Positions 33,439 to 42,863 of a DNA stretch of 58,338 nucleotides are shown in pieces. The stretch is from assembly GCA_021771815.1 (NCBI GenBank), contig JAETOE010000022.1, positions 1 through 58,338 of the forward strand, in the 5' to 3' direction. The position numbers and the translations under genes were made by a program. Numbering within the stretch: position 1 is the stretch's first letter; the number at the start of each line of letters is the position of its first letter. The stretch is from Roseburia hominis (GTDB taxonomy: Bacteria > Bacillota > Clostridia > Lachnospirales > Lachnospiraceae). The notes below the pieces were generated by a model that worked only from the letters and a program-made list of their open reading frames with translations, did not search any database and was not told the DNA's origin.

Positions 33439-34464
33439 CTACAGAAAGAGCCTTATAATTCCCACGACCATACTTGGTATCATGCACAATACTGCGTTTA
33501 ACAAATATTTTCCTCTGCGCTGATAAATCAAAATGCCAAGCACTCCGCTCCCGATCATTGCCGTAAGAATAAAGATTCCGCTGATCGACAAAGAGACGCC
33601 AACCAGTGCGGTCAGTCCCAGTATCAGCCAGTGATAAAGGCTTTCTGCTCCCTTCGCCAGCAAAATCATTGCCAAAAGCGTCAGCGGCAGATAAACATTT
33701 GCCAGCATAGATTTTGACTCCGCCGTCCTCTGCCACAGGTAAAAACCTCTTCCCTCCTCGAACTGGTAGCAGAAAATGCTCATCACTGCATGAATTGCCA
33801 CCGTCCAGTCCGCAATTTTCCGGTTTCCATTCGACAGCCTGCACGCGATCTCATAAACGACCAGATTCATAAGAACAATTTCCAGACAAGCCAAAACCCG
33901 GTTTGCCATAACAAGCGGATGCATAAAAAATATCCTTGACAAAAAAGCAATCAACATCGGGTAGCCGTCATGGACATACCCCTCTATGCCGATATATTCC
34001 CCCGATCTCGCGCTGTACTGGTACATCGTATCTGTATACAGCGCGTTGATTGCATAGCCGTTATAGTAGGAAGTATCGTACCCGTTGATACGAATTCCAT
34101 TATTCATTCCATAGAGAACCTGCAGCGCAATCAGCACAAGCAGAACAAGCGTCATATAATCCGGCATCGTCCATCTCTTCACCGCCTCCAATTCTCCGTT
34201 TCTGACGCAATATACCACGCACGCCCCAAACAGCAGAACAAATACGATACACTCCACAATCACCAGAACGTGGAACGGCAGATTCAGCTTTTCAACCGGC
34301 AGTTCGATCGCAGAGAAAACAGCCAGGAACAGTACCGCCCCCAGCAGAAACTTTGTCACAGCATCTTCTTTCTTCTGAAAAAGCACGCAAAAACAGTGTC
34401 CCAAAAGAAAAAAGCCTATGCACATCACTGTAAACACGATCACAACGCCAAATACTGAATTCAT
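33439..34464 (-). CDS. N-terminal half of split membrane protein pair 2
   Basis: A 341-residue polytopic protein (about 10 helices) starting behind GAGGTGG. The long outside loop carries INGYDTSYYNGYAINALYTDTMYQYSARSGEYIG (about 126-160; shared TDTMYQY-type motif) and a later RTAESKSMLANVYLPL that matches WQGKAV-type positions. It ends GIIRLFL 20 bases before the C-terminal half begins. The role is unknown; possibly a GT-C-like transferase or polymer modification protein. Confidence 0.72.
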   Translation of the reverse strand: MNSVFGVVIVFTVMCIGFFLLGHCFCVLFQKKEDAVTKFLLGAVLFLAVFSAIELPVEKLNLPFHVLVIVECIVFVLLFGACVVYCVRNGELEAVKRWTMPDYMTLVLLVLIALQVLYGMNNGIRINGYDTSYYNGYAINALYTDTMYQYSARSGEYIGIEGYVHDGYPMLIAFLSRIFFMHPLVMANRVLACLEIVLMNLVVYEIACRLSNGNRKIADWTVAIHAVMSIFCYQFEEGRGFYLWQRTAESKSMLANVYLPLTLLAMILLAKGAESLYHWLILGLTALVGVSLSISGIFILTAMIGSGVLGILIYQRRGKYLLNAVLCMIPSMVVGIIRLFL

Positions 34465-34488
34465 CCCGCCACCTCGACCTTGTATTTC

Positions 34489-35976
34489 TCAACTCCGTAT
34501 TTTCCCAAGTACCTTATGAAACAGTTCCATCATCAGTTCGTTGCGGAACAGCAGCAAAATGCAAAAATACACGACTGCAGCCGCCGCAATCACCGGAAGT
34601 ACCATCCAATCTTTTGTAATCCACCGCGACAATGCCAGAACTGCAGCCGCCATGCCGGCGAGCGCAGCCGTCACGCTAAACACATAGTTTCCCGTAATCG
34701 TAAGGTGGTAATATCTCCTCGCATACCACAGCAGAACGACCGTCACCGCAGTCTCCGAGAGTACCGACGCAATCGCCGCCCCGTCCTGCTTCATCCCCGG
34801 AATCAACAGAAGATTCACCACTGTGTTCAGCACCGCCCCCACAATGCAGGCGCGCAGAATCATCCGCTCCATTCCGGTCGCAGTCAGGACAATATGCCCC
34901 AAAAAATACGCCACCGAGAAGATCAGCACCAAAATACTAAGGATGCGCAGCGTGCCGACGGAGGGCAAAAACGCTTCCTTGAACAGCAGCGGCACGACAT
35001 GCTCCGCCGTGAGTGCAAGTCCAAGTGCGCAGGGCAGCGCAAGCAGAAGCAATATCTGCGTTCCTCTGCTGAGTAACGCATTGCATCCCTCCCTGTTCCC
35101 CTGCTTATAGTACATACTGATGCGCGGATAGAGCACCGCTACCAATGCGATTACAACCGTATATGTCATGCGGACGATCTTGACCGCGTTGGAATAATAG
35201 CCCACATAAGCCTCTCCGTGGAAATACTCGAGCATCACCGTATCCAGCATCGTATAGACTTCCGTCGCAATCGTCGAAGCAAGCAGAATCAGCACCGGTC
35301 GCATGTGATGTCCCAGGTGTAAGCCCTCCGCGGCGCTTCCCCTTCCGTCCGCCGCACCGTTTCCGTTTCGAAAGAGCACGGAAAACGTAATGTATTTGCG
35401 AAGCTGCACTGCATTCAGCAGATTATTGCCCGCCGTCGCAATACACAGAATCAGCGCATAGATCAGATAATCCCCGCTGTCTTTTACGAACACAAGCATC
35501 AGGACAAACGACAATATTTTGACGATGACGCTTCTGGTCGCAATGTAGCTGTACTCCTCCATCCCCTGATAGAACCAGTCGATATTAAAAATATTGAGGA
35601 TCAGCATCAGTCCCATCACATGAAAAAGCGCCCTGCGGTCCGCAAAATGCGCAAAGTGATCGACAAACAGAAAATATGCGATAATGCACAGGACCGTCGC
35701 AATCAGATTGATAAAGAACAATTCAAAAAACGTCCTGCTCCGCTGCTCCTTGTCCACGTCATTCTGCGCGATCGCCTTCACTCCGTAGCTTGGCAGTCCC
35801 AGGGATGCAATCAGTACAAAATACGCTACAATCGTATTTGCATAGGCGACCTTTCCCACGCCCTCCGGCAGCAGCACACGAGAGATGTAGGTGGTCGTCG
35901 CCAACGGAAAAAGGGCGGTAAAACCCTTATACGCCATGTTGAATATGGAGTTTTTTACCAAAGATTTCTTTCCCAT
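34489..35976 (-). CDS. wzx: Polysaccharide flippase (Wzx/MATE-like)
   Basis: A 495-residue protein with about 14 helices from MGKKSLVKNSIFNMAYKGFTALFPLATTTYISRVLLPEGVGKVAYANTIVAYF, the usual N-terminus of Firmicute Wzx flippases, which move undecaprenyl-diphosphate-linked repeat units across the membrane. An upstream in-frame extension is rejected because it lies inside the preceding glycosyltransferase gene. The preceding stop is two bases away, so translation is coupled. It is the only Wzx seen here and would serve the Wzy-dependent branch. Confidence 0.92.
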   Translation of the reverse strand: MGKKSLVKNSIFNMAYKGFTALFPLATTTYISRVLLPEGVGKVAYANTIVAYFVLIASLGLPSYGVKAIAQNDVDKEQRSRTFFELFFINLIATVLCIIAYFLFVDHFAHFADRRALFHVMGLMLILNIFNIDWFYQGMEEYSYIATRSVIVKILSFVLMLVFVKDSGDYLIYALILCIATAGNNLLNAVQLRKYITFSVLFRNGNGAADGRGSAAEGLHLGHHMRPVLILLASTIATEVYTMLDTVMLEYFHGEAYVGYYSNAVKIVRMTYTVVIALVAVLYPRISMYYKQGNREGCNALLSRGTQILLLLALPCALGLALTAEHVVPLLFKEAFLPSVGTLRILSILVLIFSVAYFLGHIVLTATGMERMILRACIVGAVLNTVVNLLLIPGMKQDGAAIASVLSETAVTVVLLWYARRYYHLTITGNYVFSVTAALAGMAAAVLALSRWITKDWMVLPVIAAAAVVYFCILLLFRNELMMELFHKVLGKIRS

Positions 35977-35978
35977 AC

Positions 35979-36785
35979 CTAATACCTGTGCATTCGGATC
36001 AAAAGCTCCCTTTTCAGATAGAACGCCGTCCGGTGAAGCCAGTCTGTCCGGCTGCTGCCGCAGACAGTCCGAATGCATGCAATCTTCTCCACCGCCTGCG
36101 GACATCTTTTATCCGCCGTGTGGTAATAACGTGCCAGCCGTCGAAATCCCTCATTGTACGCATGATTGATCGTGCCGCCCGACCTGTGTATCAGCGGAAG
36201 ATCGCACACGTATACCTGATGCCCCGTCATCCTTGCGAAGAGGCAGCGCTCCACCGCGCACAAATGCCAGTTATCGCACAGCTTTTCATCGAACGGCGCG
36301 CTGACAAACGTCTCCGTTCTCCCGCCAAAGAAGCACTCATCCACCGTATCACATTTGCGTACCCCTGTAAAGTCCTCTTCCCCCGCGACCCGAAGTTCGC
36401 TGCCGTGTCGGATATTCGAGAGCACATATTCCATATTTTTCGCATGCTTATCAGGATTCTCCACCGCCCCCGCCACACCGAGAATATCTCCCGTGGAAAG
36501 CCCACGCAGATATTCGACGAACCGGGCGAGCATATCTGCCTCCGGCAGTTCAATGTCCTGGTGAGAATAAATAACATACTCCGTCTTTATCTGATCCGCC
36601 ACGGAATTGAGCGCACTGCTGCACGAAGAAAATTTCTGCCCCCGGTTGTCGATCCCGATCAGCTCATATTCGATATCCTGCTGTTTTAGTGAAGCGCACA
36701 ATGTCTCATACTGTCCGCTGTCATTGTAGCAACAGACAACGGTGACCTCTGCCGCCTCAGTTTTTCTCTGCTTCCACTCTTCCAT
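35979..36785 (-). CDS. Family 2-like glycosyltransferase
   Basis: A 268-residue protein with a GT-A fold: VTVVCCYNDSGQYETL (about 14), YELIGIDNRG (about 40), VIYSHQDIELPEADML (about 71-86; the HQDI segment replaces a DxD), FTGVRKCDTVDECFFGG (about 137) and FDEKLCDNWHLCAVERC (about 162). It resembles family 2 glycosyltransferases whose members have a GTHQDI or SHQDI motif. The start has only a G-rich upstream stretch. Acceptor and donor unknown. Confidence 0.82.
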   Translation of the reverse strand: MEEWKQRKTEAAEVTVVCCYNDSGQYETLCASLKQQDIEYELIGIDNRGQKFSSCSSALNSVADQIKTEYVIYSHQDIELPEADMLARFVEYLRGLSTGDILGVAGAVENPDKHAKNMEYVLSNIRHGSELRVAGEEDFTGVRKCDTVDECFFGGRTETFVSAPFDEKLCDNWHLCAVERCLFARMTGHQVYVCDLPLIHRSGGTINHAYNEGFRRLARYYHTADKRCPQAVEKIACIRTVCGSSRTDWLHRTAFYLKRELLIRMHRY

Positions 36786-36828
36786 CCCACACCCACTTTA
36801 TCATCACAAAACTGCCATCCTTGCAGAT

Positions 36829-37764
36829 TCATTCCCATTCCTTCATCAGCCTCAAAAACCTGCGGTACGATTTCGTGATATTCGAAAAATAGAAAATCTT
36901 CGCATCGCAGAAATCCCGATACAGCGTATTCGTCGTCACCGCTTCCTTGTGCATGCACGTGACTTTGGGCGAATAAAGTACGCGAAGTCCCTTCTTCATT
37001 GCCAGATAATAAAGGATCTCCTCCTCCGCATAGAGAAACGTTCCTTCCCAGAAGCCTTCAAACTCCGCGAAGAAATCTCTGGAAAATACCAGACAGCAGC
37101 CGTGGAGCAGTACGCCTTCCATTTCCTCCTCCACCCGATTGTCTGCGGCGACCGCTTTTCCGTCCACCTCCCGGGTAGCAGCCTTCTTTCCTTCCTCTCC
37201 TTCGCCCATCCCGCCATCCTGTACCGAAACACCGTAATGACCGGCGACTGCCCCCTTCAAGTGAAACACCTTAATCAGCCGGAACATCACCGACTTCGCC
37301 CATGAGACGAACACTTGCTTTCGCATATAATTTAAAGTGTAACGGCGTTCCCTCGCCACCGGATTAAAATGCTGTGTCCGCGTCGCGTCCACAATATCAC
37401 CGCCGAGGATCGCGTAAGGTCTTCCGTCATAAATCCCGGCAAGCCGCTCACAGATCTCCTCCTCAAAGAGAATGTCACTGTTCGCCGCCACAATGAAATC
37501 CGGATCGAACTGCTCCCTCGCATAGCGGATGCCGAGATTATTTCCTTTTGCAAAACCGAGATTCTCGTCCGCAGCGATCACATGCACCCGCGGCTCATCG
37601 TTAAAGTGCTCCTGCAGCTGCTCTGCACTTCCGTTTTTCGAGCCGTTATCCACGATTACAATCTTAATGTCCTCCCATGCCTGGGTGACAAGAACCGACT
37701 CTGCGCAGGCAATCGCTTCCTCATATGCCTTATAATTTAAAATAACAAAGCTGATATTTCCCAT
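36829..37764 (-). CDS. Family 2 glycosyltransferase (rhamnosyltransferase-like) with charged insertion
   Basis: A 311-residue GT2 enzyme from MGNISFVILNYKAYEEA behind AGGGGG. Motifs are IVIVDNGSKNGS (about 35-46), VAANSDILF (about 92-100), VLLHGCCLVFSRDFF and FLYAEEEILYYLAMKKG. Between about residues 180 and 212 a low-complexity, charged stretch (GEGEEGKKAATREVDG) is inserted that most relatives would not need. It is in a run of four consecutive sugar-transferase genes. Confidence 0.88.
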   Translation of the reverse strand: MGNISFVILNYKAYEEAIACAESVLVTQAWEDIKIVIVDNGSKNGSAEQLQEHFNDEPRVHVIAADENLGFAKGNNLGIRYAREQFDPDFIVAANSDILFEEEICERLAGIYDGRPYAILGGDIVDATRTQHFNPVARERRYTLNYMRKQVFVSWAKSVMFRLIKVFHLKGAVAGHYGVSVQDGGMGEGEEGKKAATREVDGKAVAADNRVEEEMEGVLLHGCCLVFSRDFFAEFEGFWEGTFLYAEEEILYYLAMKKGLRVLYSPKVTCMHKEAVTTNTLYRDFCDAKIFYFSNITKSYRRFLRLMKEWE

Positions 37765-37773
37765 GCAATCCCC

Positions 37774-38595
37774 CTATGCCCCCGAATATCTTGTCTTTGT
37801 CCCCAAAATAATGCGGACATAAGGCGTGATCGATCGCACGATTGCCGTCCCGAGCCCGAAATTCTTTCGCAGGAAATGAAACCAGTCGCCGAACGGCAGA
37901 CCCTTTCTACTCTCCTTAAGCCGGATGCGCTCTAAGCGCGGAAGCGTCTCATCCTGCCAGGTCTTCGCCAGATTCGTATCGTTGCACTCCCCGACGTACT
38001 CCTTATAAATACGGATATCGTAGCCCTTCTTACTGATCTGGAGTCCATAGTCGAAATCGCCGATACTGTGCTGGTAGTATGGGTCAATTCCCACCTGCAT
38101 AAAAATATCGTGCGGTATGATGGCACAGTTCGCGTTGAATGTGTCAAAATGAACATCCTGCGCCTCGGGGCCGTATTTCTTATATTTGATGCCCTTGACG
38201 TATTTGATTCCGCCGTAGCTTAATTCCCCGTTCTCCCCGCGGATCGCCCCGATCAGTACCGTGTCCTTCCGAAGCTGCGGGAGCATCTCGTCGAAGATGC
38301 CCGGAACGAACTTCGTATCATCGTTCATCAGCATATAGTACTCATAATCAGGGTACTTTTTCTTCGCATGCTCGATCGCCATGTACATTCCCCGGTTCCA
38401 GAACAGCCCGCCGTCGCCGTTTAACACATCGACCTGATACGGCTGTGCAGCGAGCATCTCCGCCGTACCGTCCGTACTCCCGTCGTTGACCACCACATAA
38501 TCAAACACAACATCCTTATTCTCTCCGAGAAGCTTCATGCTGCGCTCCGTCAGTTCCTTTCTATTGTAACACGTAAAAATTGCCAAAATCCTCAT
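37774..38595 (-). CDS. Family 2 glycosyltransferase
   Basis: A 273-residue GT2 enzyme from MRILAIFTCYNRKEL behind CAGGAG. Motifs are YVVVNDGSTDGT (about 33-44), LNGDGGLFWNRGMYMAIEHA (about 58-77), YYMLMNDDTKFV (about 86-97) and DYGLQISKKGYDI (about 177). The first and last groups are typical for transferases of the rhamnosyl/galactosyl type. The 5' side abuts a 142-base region full of palindromic repeats. Confidence 0.9.
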   Translation of the reverse strand: MRILAIFTCYNRKELTERSMKLLGENKDVVFDYVVVNDGSTDGTAEMLAAQPYQVDVLNGDGGLFWNRGMYMAIEHAKKKYPDYEYYMLMNDDTKFVPGIFDEMLPQLRKDTVLIGAIRGENGELSYGGIKYVKGIKYKKYGPEAQDVHFDTFNANCAIIPHDIFMQVGIDPYYQHSIGDFDYGLQISKKGYDIRIYKEYVGECNDTNLAKTWQDETLPRLERIRLKESRKGLPFGDWFHFLRKNFGLGTAIVRSITPYVRIILGTKTRYSGA

Positions 38596-38629
38596 ACGCT
38601 TTATTCTCCTGCTTACTTTTATCGTGGTG

Positions 38630-38746
38630 CTTCGGTATATGCCTTCTCCAAATCGTGAGCGCTTCGGTATATGCCTTCTCTATCCCAGAAAAATGCTCTG
38701 CATTTTTCCAAATCGTGAGCGCTTCGATATAAGGCGCTCACGATTT
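38630..38746. repeat. Palindromic repeat cluster between two glycosyltransferase genes
   Basis: Two copies of CTTCGGTATATGCCTTCTC (38630-38648, 38662-38680) alternate with two copies of CAAATCGTGAGCGCTTCG. A perfect 13-base palindrome (38710-38722 with 38734-38746) and a nine-base one (GAAAAATGC with its complement, around 38689-38709) follow. The outer arm includes the last codons and stop of the glycosyltransferase gene that ends at 38738. It looks like a small interspersed repeat or a mRNA stability/termination hairpin cluster. Confidence 0.8.
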
Positions 38747-39694
38747 GCCTATATAATTCCTTCTCGCAACAACGTGATAAATCCGTTTCAACATATTTGG
38801 CTGCGATTCCCGGATCAGCGCCCGCTTCATCGCGCGGTGAACTTCCTTTTTCTCACCGATTTCCTTCGGGAAATCCGCAATCGGATGATCCGTTTTTAAC
38901 CCATGATTAAATAACGGGTCCTTCGACTTTCCGCAGTGCACGCCGCTGCCGTCCCAACCTTCATTACTGACCAGCGACTTCGTCGGTGAAAGAATGTAGG
39001 CGTTTCTCCTGAAATTCGTCCAGTACCAGCGTATCGCCCAGGAATTCGTCTTTTCATCCGTCTGCTGCATCTTCATAATCTTATAGAAATCATAGGTATT
39101 GTCATAATTAAAACGTTTGCGCAGCTTCGCGTCGGACACCATATCCGTCCAGTCACTGCACTCCTCATCAAAATATTTCCACCGGTCTGCCCATGTCGCC
39201 CACGACCAGCTTGTCCCGGTCAGCGTGTGAAAGTACGACTCATACGGCAGACCAATTTCATCCCCGAAATGAGAAAAACCTGTGATTCCGGTCACTCTCT
39301 GCTCCTTCTCGTAGCGGTTTAATCCGTCGTTCATGAAGCGCAGGAAAAAGCGGTTCGTCACAAGATCGTCTTCTAGCACGATCACCCTTCCATAGCGGTT
39401 TACGATATCTGTCACACCCTCAATCACATTTCTCGCAAGACCGTAGTTCTCCTCGCGCGCAACAAGCGTCACGCTCAAAAATCCACTGACCCTACCTGCA
39501 TATTCTCTGATTTCCCGCACCTTCGCGGCGTCCGCTTCCTTCTTTGCCGCATCCGAAAATATATACAGTTCCGTCTCTTCTGCCAGCTCATTTGCCGCCA
39601 ACGCTTCGATTGTCCTTTTCGTGTGCTCCGGTCTGTTGTACGTAAACAAAATGACCGGGGCAATTTTCCTTCTTCCATTCACTACGTTTTCCAT
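38738..39694 (-). CDS. Glycosyltransferase, GNT-I/family 2-like
   Basis: A 318-residue protein with APVILFTYNRPEHTKRTIEAL (about 12-32), LYIFSDAA (about 43-50), GRVIVLEDDLVTNRFFLRFM (about 101-120; EDD metal site) and SYFHTLTGTSWSWATWADRWKYFD (about 152-175). This set is characteristic of bacterial GNT-I-like glycosyltransferases. The ATG is unusually close to its AAAGGGA; a GTG four codons in might be used instead. The stop lies inside a perfect palindrome, so the last residues may have changed when that element arrived. Confidence 0.85.
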   Translation of the reverse strand: MENVVNGRRKIAPVILFTYNRPEHTKRTIEALAANELAEETELYIFSDAAKKEADAAKVREIREYAGRVSGFLSVTLVAREENYGLARNVIEGVTDIVNRYGRVIVLEDDLVTNRFFLRFMNDGLNRYEKEQRVTGITGFSHFGDEIGLPYESYFHTLTGTSWSWATWADRWKYFDEECSDWTDMVSDAKLRKRFNYDNTYDFYKIMKMQQTDEKTNSWAIRWYWTNFRRNAYILSPTKSLVSNEGWDGSGVHCGKSKDPLFNHGLKTDHPIADFPKEIGEKKEVHRAMKRALIRESQPNMLKRIYHVVARRNYIGKS

Positions 39695-39712
39695 TCCCTT
39701 TCGAAATTCGGG

Positions 39713-40702
39713 CTAATACAGCTTTTTCAGCCACCGGAAACGCTCGCGCTTCGCCAACACAATAATGACGCTTCCTGCAATCAGGCTGCATCCTAAGACT
39801 ACCGCGGCAAGAATCAGACACCACGCCAGACTCTTTTCCGCCGCCGGAATCCACGGCGCAAGCACACTGCTCATCAGCTTCGCCACAAACGGCACGAACG
39901 CCGAGTGTATCAGGTACACTAACGTACTCTGCTTGCGTAAAACTACAAAATTAACCTTACCTTCCCCCGGCAGTCTGCCGCGCAGCGCACACCATGCGAT
40001 CATGACGCTCAGAAGATTTCCGACATAATTGTGCATGATCTGTTCCACCGCAGCGTTGTGTCCGATCAGACCGACCGCGCCGCCCGCTATGGCAAACGCA
40101 CCCATTCCGATCAATAGCCTGCCACCTGCATTTCTCGCGATACCGCCGCCAGAAGCAGATGCCGTATCGCCATCTGCTGTGGCAAGAAAAATTCCGACTG
40201 CAATGCCGAACACAGCGCGCGTGATACGCCCATAGAATACCGAGCCAAACACTAGCCAGAACAATACTTCCTTCCACGAAAACCGCGTTTTCTTTAAGCC
40301 CAGCAGGATTACGACCACAAGAAACAGGTTCTGCAGATACCACAGATGCCCGCTGTCAAAGGATGTAAAGAACTGCGTCCAAAGCGTGATGAAATCATAG
40401 ACCCATATCTCCGATGCGCGGTCTGTCACCGCCAGATTTACCAGAAAATAAAATGCCATCCAAAGCACCGTCATCCACAACAGATGGTGCACATAAGATG
40501 TGGCGCGCTCCTCTTTCGTGAGCGTCCCCGCCACAACCAGGAAATAGCCGCTGAAAATAAAGAAAATCTGAACCGCCAGCTTTACCAGATCCATGTACCA
40601 GCTCATGCCGTCCGCATCGGACAGATAGCAATGCCCCGCCACCACGACGATTGCACATATGAACTTTACAATATCTACCAGACCATTTTCTCTTCTCTCC
40701 AT
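39713..40702 (-). CDS. Acyltransferase 3 family membrane O-acyltransferase
   Basis: A 329-residue protein with about 10 helices starting GLVDIVKFICAIVVVAGHCY (the catalytic-type His near residue 23) and HLWYLQNLFLVVVILLGLKK (about 118). The family O-acetylates glycans or other acceptors using acyl-CoA on the inner face of the membrane. The epimerase gene stops one base before this gene's start. It ends with a basic tail. It probably adds acetyl groups to the repeat unit. Confidence 0.9.
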   Translation of the reverse strand: MERRENGLVDIVKFICAIVVVAGHCYLSDADGMSWYMDLVKLAVQIFFIFSGYFLVVAGTLTKEERATSYVHHLLWMTVLWMAFYFLVNLAVTDRASEIWVYDFITLWTQFFTSFDSGHLWYLQNLFLVVVILLGLKKTRFSWKEVLFWLVFGSVFYGRITRAVFGIAVGIFLATADGDTASASGGGIARNAGGRLLIGMGAFAIAGGAVGLIGHNAAVEQIMHNYVGNLLSVMIAWCALRGRLPGEGKVNFVVLRKQSTLVYLIHSAFVPFVAKLMSSVLAPWIPAAEKSLAWCLILAAVVLGCSLIAGSVIIVLAKRERFRWLKKLY

Positions 40703-40703
40703 G

Positions 40704-41618
40704 TCAGCCTTGCTCCCTCACCCACGTCACGTAATCCGAAATACCGTCCGTAAGCCCCATTTGCTTCTTATAACCGATGCTCTTAAGCAGCGAAATGTCG
40801 GCTCTCCAATTCTTCGGATCGCCGGCTTTCGTCTCTCCGTTAAATGTAACAATATTCTCCGGTTCTCCCAGCGTTTTGGCATACGTATGTGCAAGCTCAC
40901 GGATAGAAACCTCCTCGCCGTTCGCCACGTTAAAGATTTCCTCCGGCCCGTCATATGCAAGGACACAGGATAGCGCCCGCATAAGATCGGACACATGGAT
41001 AAAATCGCGCGTCTCATCCCCGGTTCCGAACAGAGAAATCACCCCTGTGCTCTGATATTTCTGGTAAATATCCCACAGAAGCTGCTTTCTAAGCCCGCTT
41101 CCGTACACGGAAAAAATACGGACCGAACGAATATGATAGCCATACACTTCATTATAATAGTGACAGAGCTGCTCACACATCAGCTTGTGAAGCCCGTATG
41201 GGGAAATCGGCGCAGGCGCATCCGTCTCCCGGATCGGAAGCTGCTTTGGATTGCCGTAGACCCCCGCGCTCGACAGAAAAATAATCTTCGGCTTTTTCTC
41301 GATGGAGCGGAGTGCGATCAAAAGCTGGTACAGGCTGTGAAGATTGCCGTCTAAATCCGCCATCGGATTCACCACCGACGCGCCGACATTCGCGCTGCCC
41401 GCGCAGTGCAGGATCACATCCGGCTGTACCCCGGTGACGATCATCGACAGTTCCGCCGGGCTGCCGGACATATTACACTGATAGTACGTGATCTTTCCAC
41501 CGTCCCCGCGGTACTCCGTGGAAATGTCCATCCCGTGAACCTCATATTCTTTTCCAAAATATTCCGCGGCGCTGTGGCCGATAAATCCGTTTACGCCCGT
41601 AATAAGAATTTTCTTCAT
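40704..41618 (-). CDS. NAD-dependent sugar nucleotide epimerase/dehydratase
   Basis: A 304-residue extended SDR enzyme. Rossmann motif is ITGVNGFIGHS (about 5-15), the active site is FLSSAGVYG (about 115) with SPYGLHKLMCEQL (intact YxxxK, about 139-151). Substrate-side stretches DFIHVSDLMRAL and EIFNVANGEEVSI resemble GalE/GDP-4-keto-6-deoxymannose reductase relatives. It supplies a nucleotide sugar for the locus. The exact reaction (4-epimerase or reductase) cannot be decided. Confidence 0.88.
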   Translation of the reverse strand: MKKILITGVNGFIGHSAAEYFGKEYEVHGMDISTEYRGDGGKITYYQCNMSGSPAELSMIVTGVQPDVILHCAGSANVGASVVNPMADLDGNLHSLYQLLIALRSIEKKPKIIFLSSAGVYGNPKQLPIRETDAPAPISPYGLHKLMCEQLCHYYNEVYGYHIRSVRIFSVYGSGLRKQLLWDIYQKYQSTGVISLFGTGDETRDFIHVSDLMRALSCVLAYDGPEEIFNVANGEEVSIRELAHTYAKTLGEPENIVTFNGETKAGDPKNWRADISLLKSIGYKKQMGLTDGISDYVTWVREQG

Positions 41619-41674
41619 ATAAAACCAGCCCTTTCCTCAAACAAGTTTCTTCCTCAAGCCATAAGCCAATCTGC

Positions 41675-42796
41675 TCAGACCAGTATCTCCGCAAGCGCCT
41701 TAGAGTACTCCTTTGCCTCGAGGTACATATTTGCGATTCCCCGTTCCACATCCTCAGTGAACTCCTGCTTTGCCGTTTCCGCCATTAACACGGCAAGCGC
41801 CTCTGAATCATGCGGATCGAACAGCCTGCACTTCTCATTTTTCTGTTCTCTATGCACCGGGATATCAGACAGCAGCACTGTCTTATCGAGCACTTTCGCG
41901 TCCTCAAGCACCGTACCCCAGCCCTCGCAGAGAGACGGCTGTACGACAAATGCCGCATTTTTCATAATGGAAAGCTGTTCCGTACGCTCGACAAAGCCCA
42001 GAAGCTTTATGCTCGCCTTCACCGGCTCCGCCTCCATGATCGCCTTTAACTTGTTGATATAGTCAGGGTTCCGGTAATCCTCCAGATTTCCGGTAAAAAC
42101 AAAATCATAATCGGAAAGCCCGCCCCGCTGCACAAGCAATTCAATCGCGCGCACCGCAACAACATGATTCTTGTGCTGCCAGAACTGATTCGGCAGATAA
42201 ATATATTTCTTTTTCAATCCGAACTTCTCCGCCACCTGCTGCTCCAACTGCGGCGTAATCATCCGAACTTCCGGCTCGATGTAAGACACGAAATGAACGA
42301 CCTTGACCGTGCACTTGTGCTCCGGGTAAAAATGTTCCAGATCATTTCTTGCGTCCTCGCTGCTTAAGACGAGAGGGTTCTCTCTTGACAGCATATCGCG
42401 GTCGGTCGCATCCTTCCTCGCAAGCTCCTCCGGCTTAAAAAACTCCGGCAGATTCTTGTGCTGAAAATCGGGAATCCAGAAAATCCCCCGCTTCGCGAAC
42501 AGCCTGCCGATCTTGTTCAACTCGAGCGCATAGCAGTACTTCACACCGTGCAGCCAGATCAGATTCATCTCATAGAACGCAAGCTTTACCTTGTTCGTCT
42601 CCCCAAAAATACGCAGATCGATCTGGTTACCAAAGCATTCGAAAATATCCGCGTGTTCCGGGTCGATCAGCACCACGATCTTATATTTATCCGTAATCGC
42701 CGAATTCTGCAGGCAGCTGAAAATAATATTTTTCAGATAATAAAGCCCGCCGATCCAGCCTCTGTTTCCAAGCCCGTTAAATAAAATCTTTTTCAT
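41675..42796 (-). CDS. Family 4 glycosyltransferase
   Basis: A 373-residue GT-B protein from MKKILFNGLGNRGWIGGLYYL behind GGAGATAG. It has the acceptor half WIPDFQHKNLPEFF (about 98), KKYIYLPNQFWQHKN (about 196-210) starting the donor half, and the GT4 signature FVVQPSLCEGWGTVLEDAKVLDKTVLLSD (about 282-310; E at EGWGTVLE). WIPDFQH and PNQFW are shared with a GT4 subgroup common in O-antigen loci. It is followed by the epimerase. Confidence 0.9.
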   Translation of the reverse strand: MKKILFNGLGNRGWIGGLYYLKNIIFSCLQNSAITDKYKIVVLIDPEHADIFECFGNQIDLRIFGETNKVKLAFYEMNLIWLHGVKYCYALELNKIGRLFAKRGIFWIPDFQHKNLPEFFKPEELARKDATDRDMLSRENPLVLSSEDARNDLEHFYPEHKCTVKVVHFVSYIEPEVRMITPQLEQQVAEKFGLKKKYIYLPNQFWQHKNHVVAVRAIELLVQRGGLSDYDFVFTGNLEDYRNPDYINKLKAIMEAEPVKASIKLLGFVERTEQLSIMKNAAFVVQPSLCEGWGTVLEDAKVLDKTVLLSDIPVHREQKNEKCRLFDPHDSEALAVLMAETAKQEFTEDVERGIANMYLEAKEYSKALAEILV

Positions 42797-42863
42797 TCTC
42801 TATCTCCATCCGTCTGCCATGCCCCGCCGTTACGCAGTTTTGGCTTCCCGCAAACAAAATCTT

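Noticed and set aside
33419-33844. In-frame 142-codon upstream extension of the pair 2 C-half
   Set aside because: It is antiphase with a better frame (N-half with helices and a shared motif), and its amino acid content is not protein-like.
30826-34464. Frameshifted single membrane proteins
   Set aside because: All three paralogous pairs are split at about the same place with good ribosome binding sites for most second genes, so a sequencing error or mutation is unlikely.
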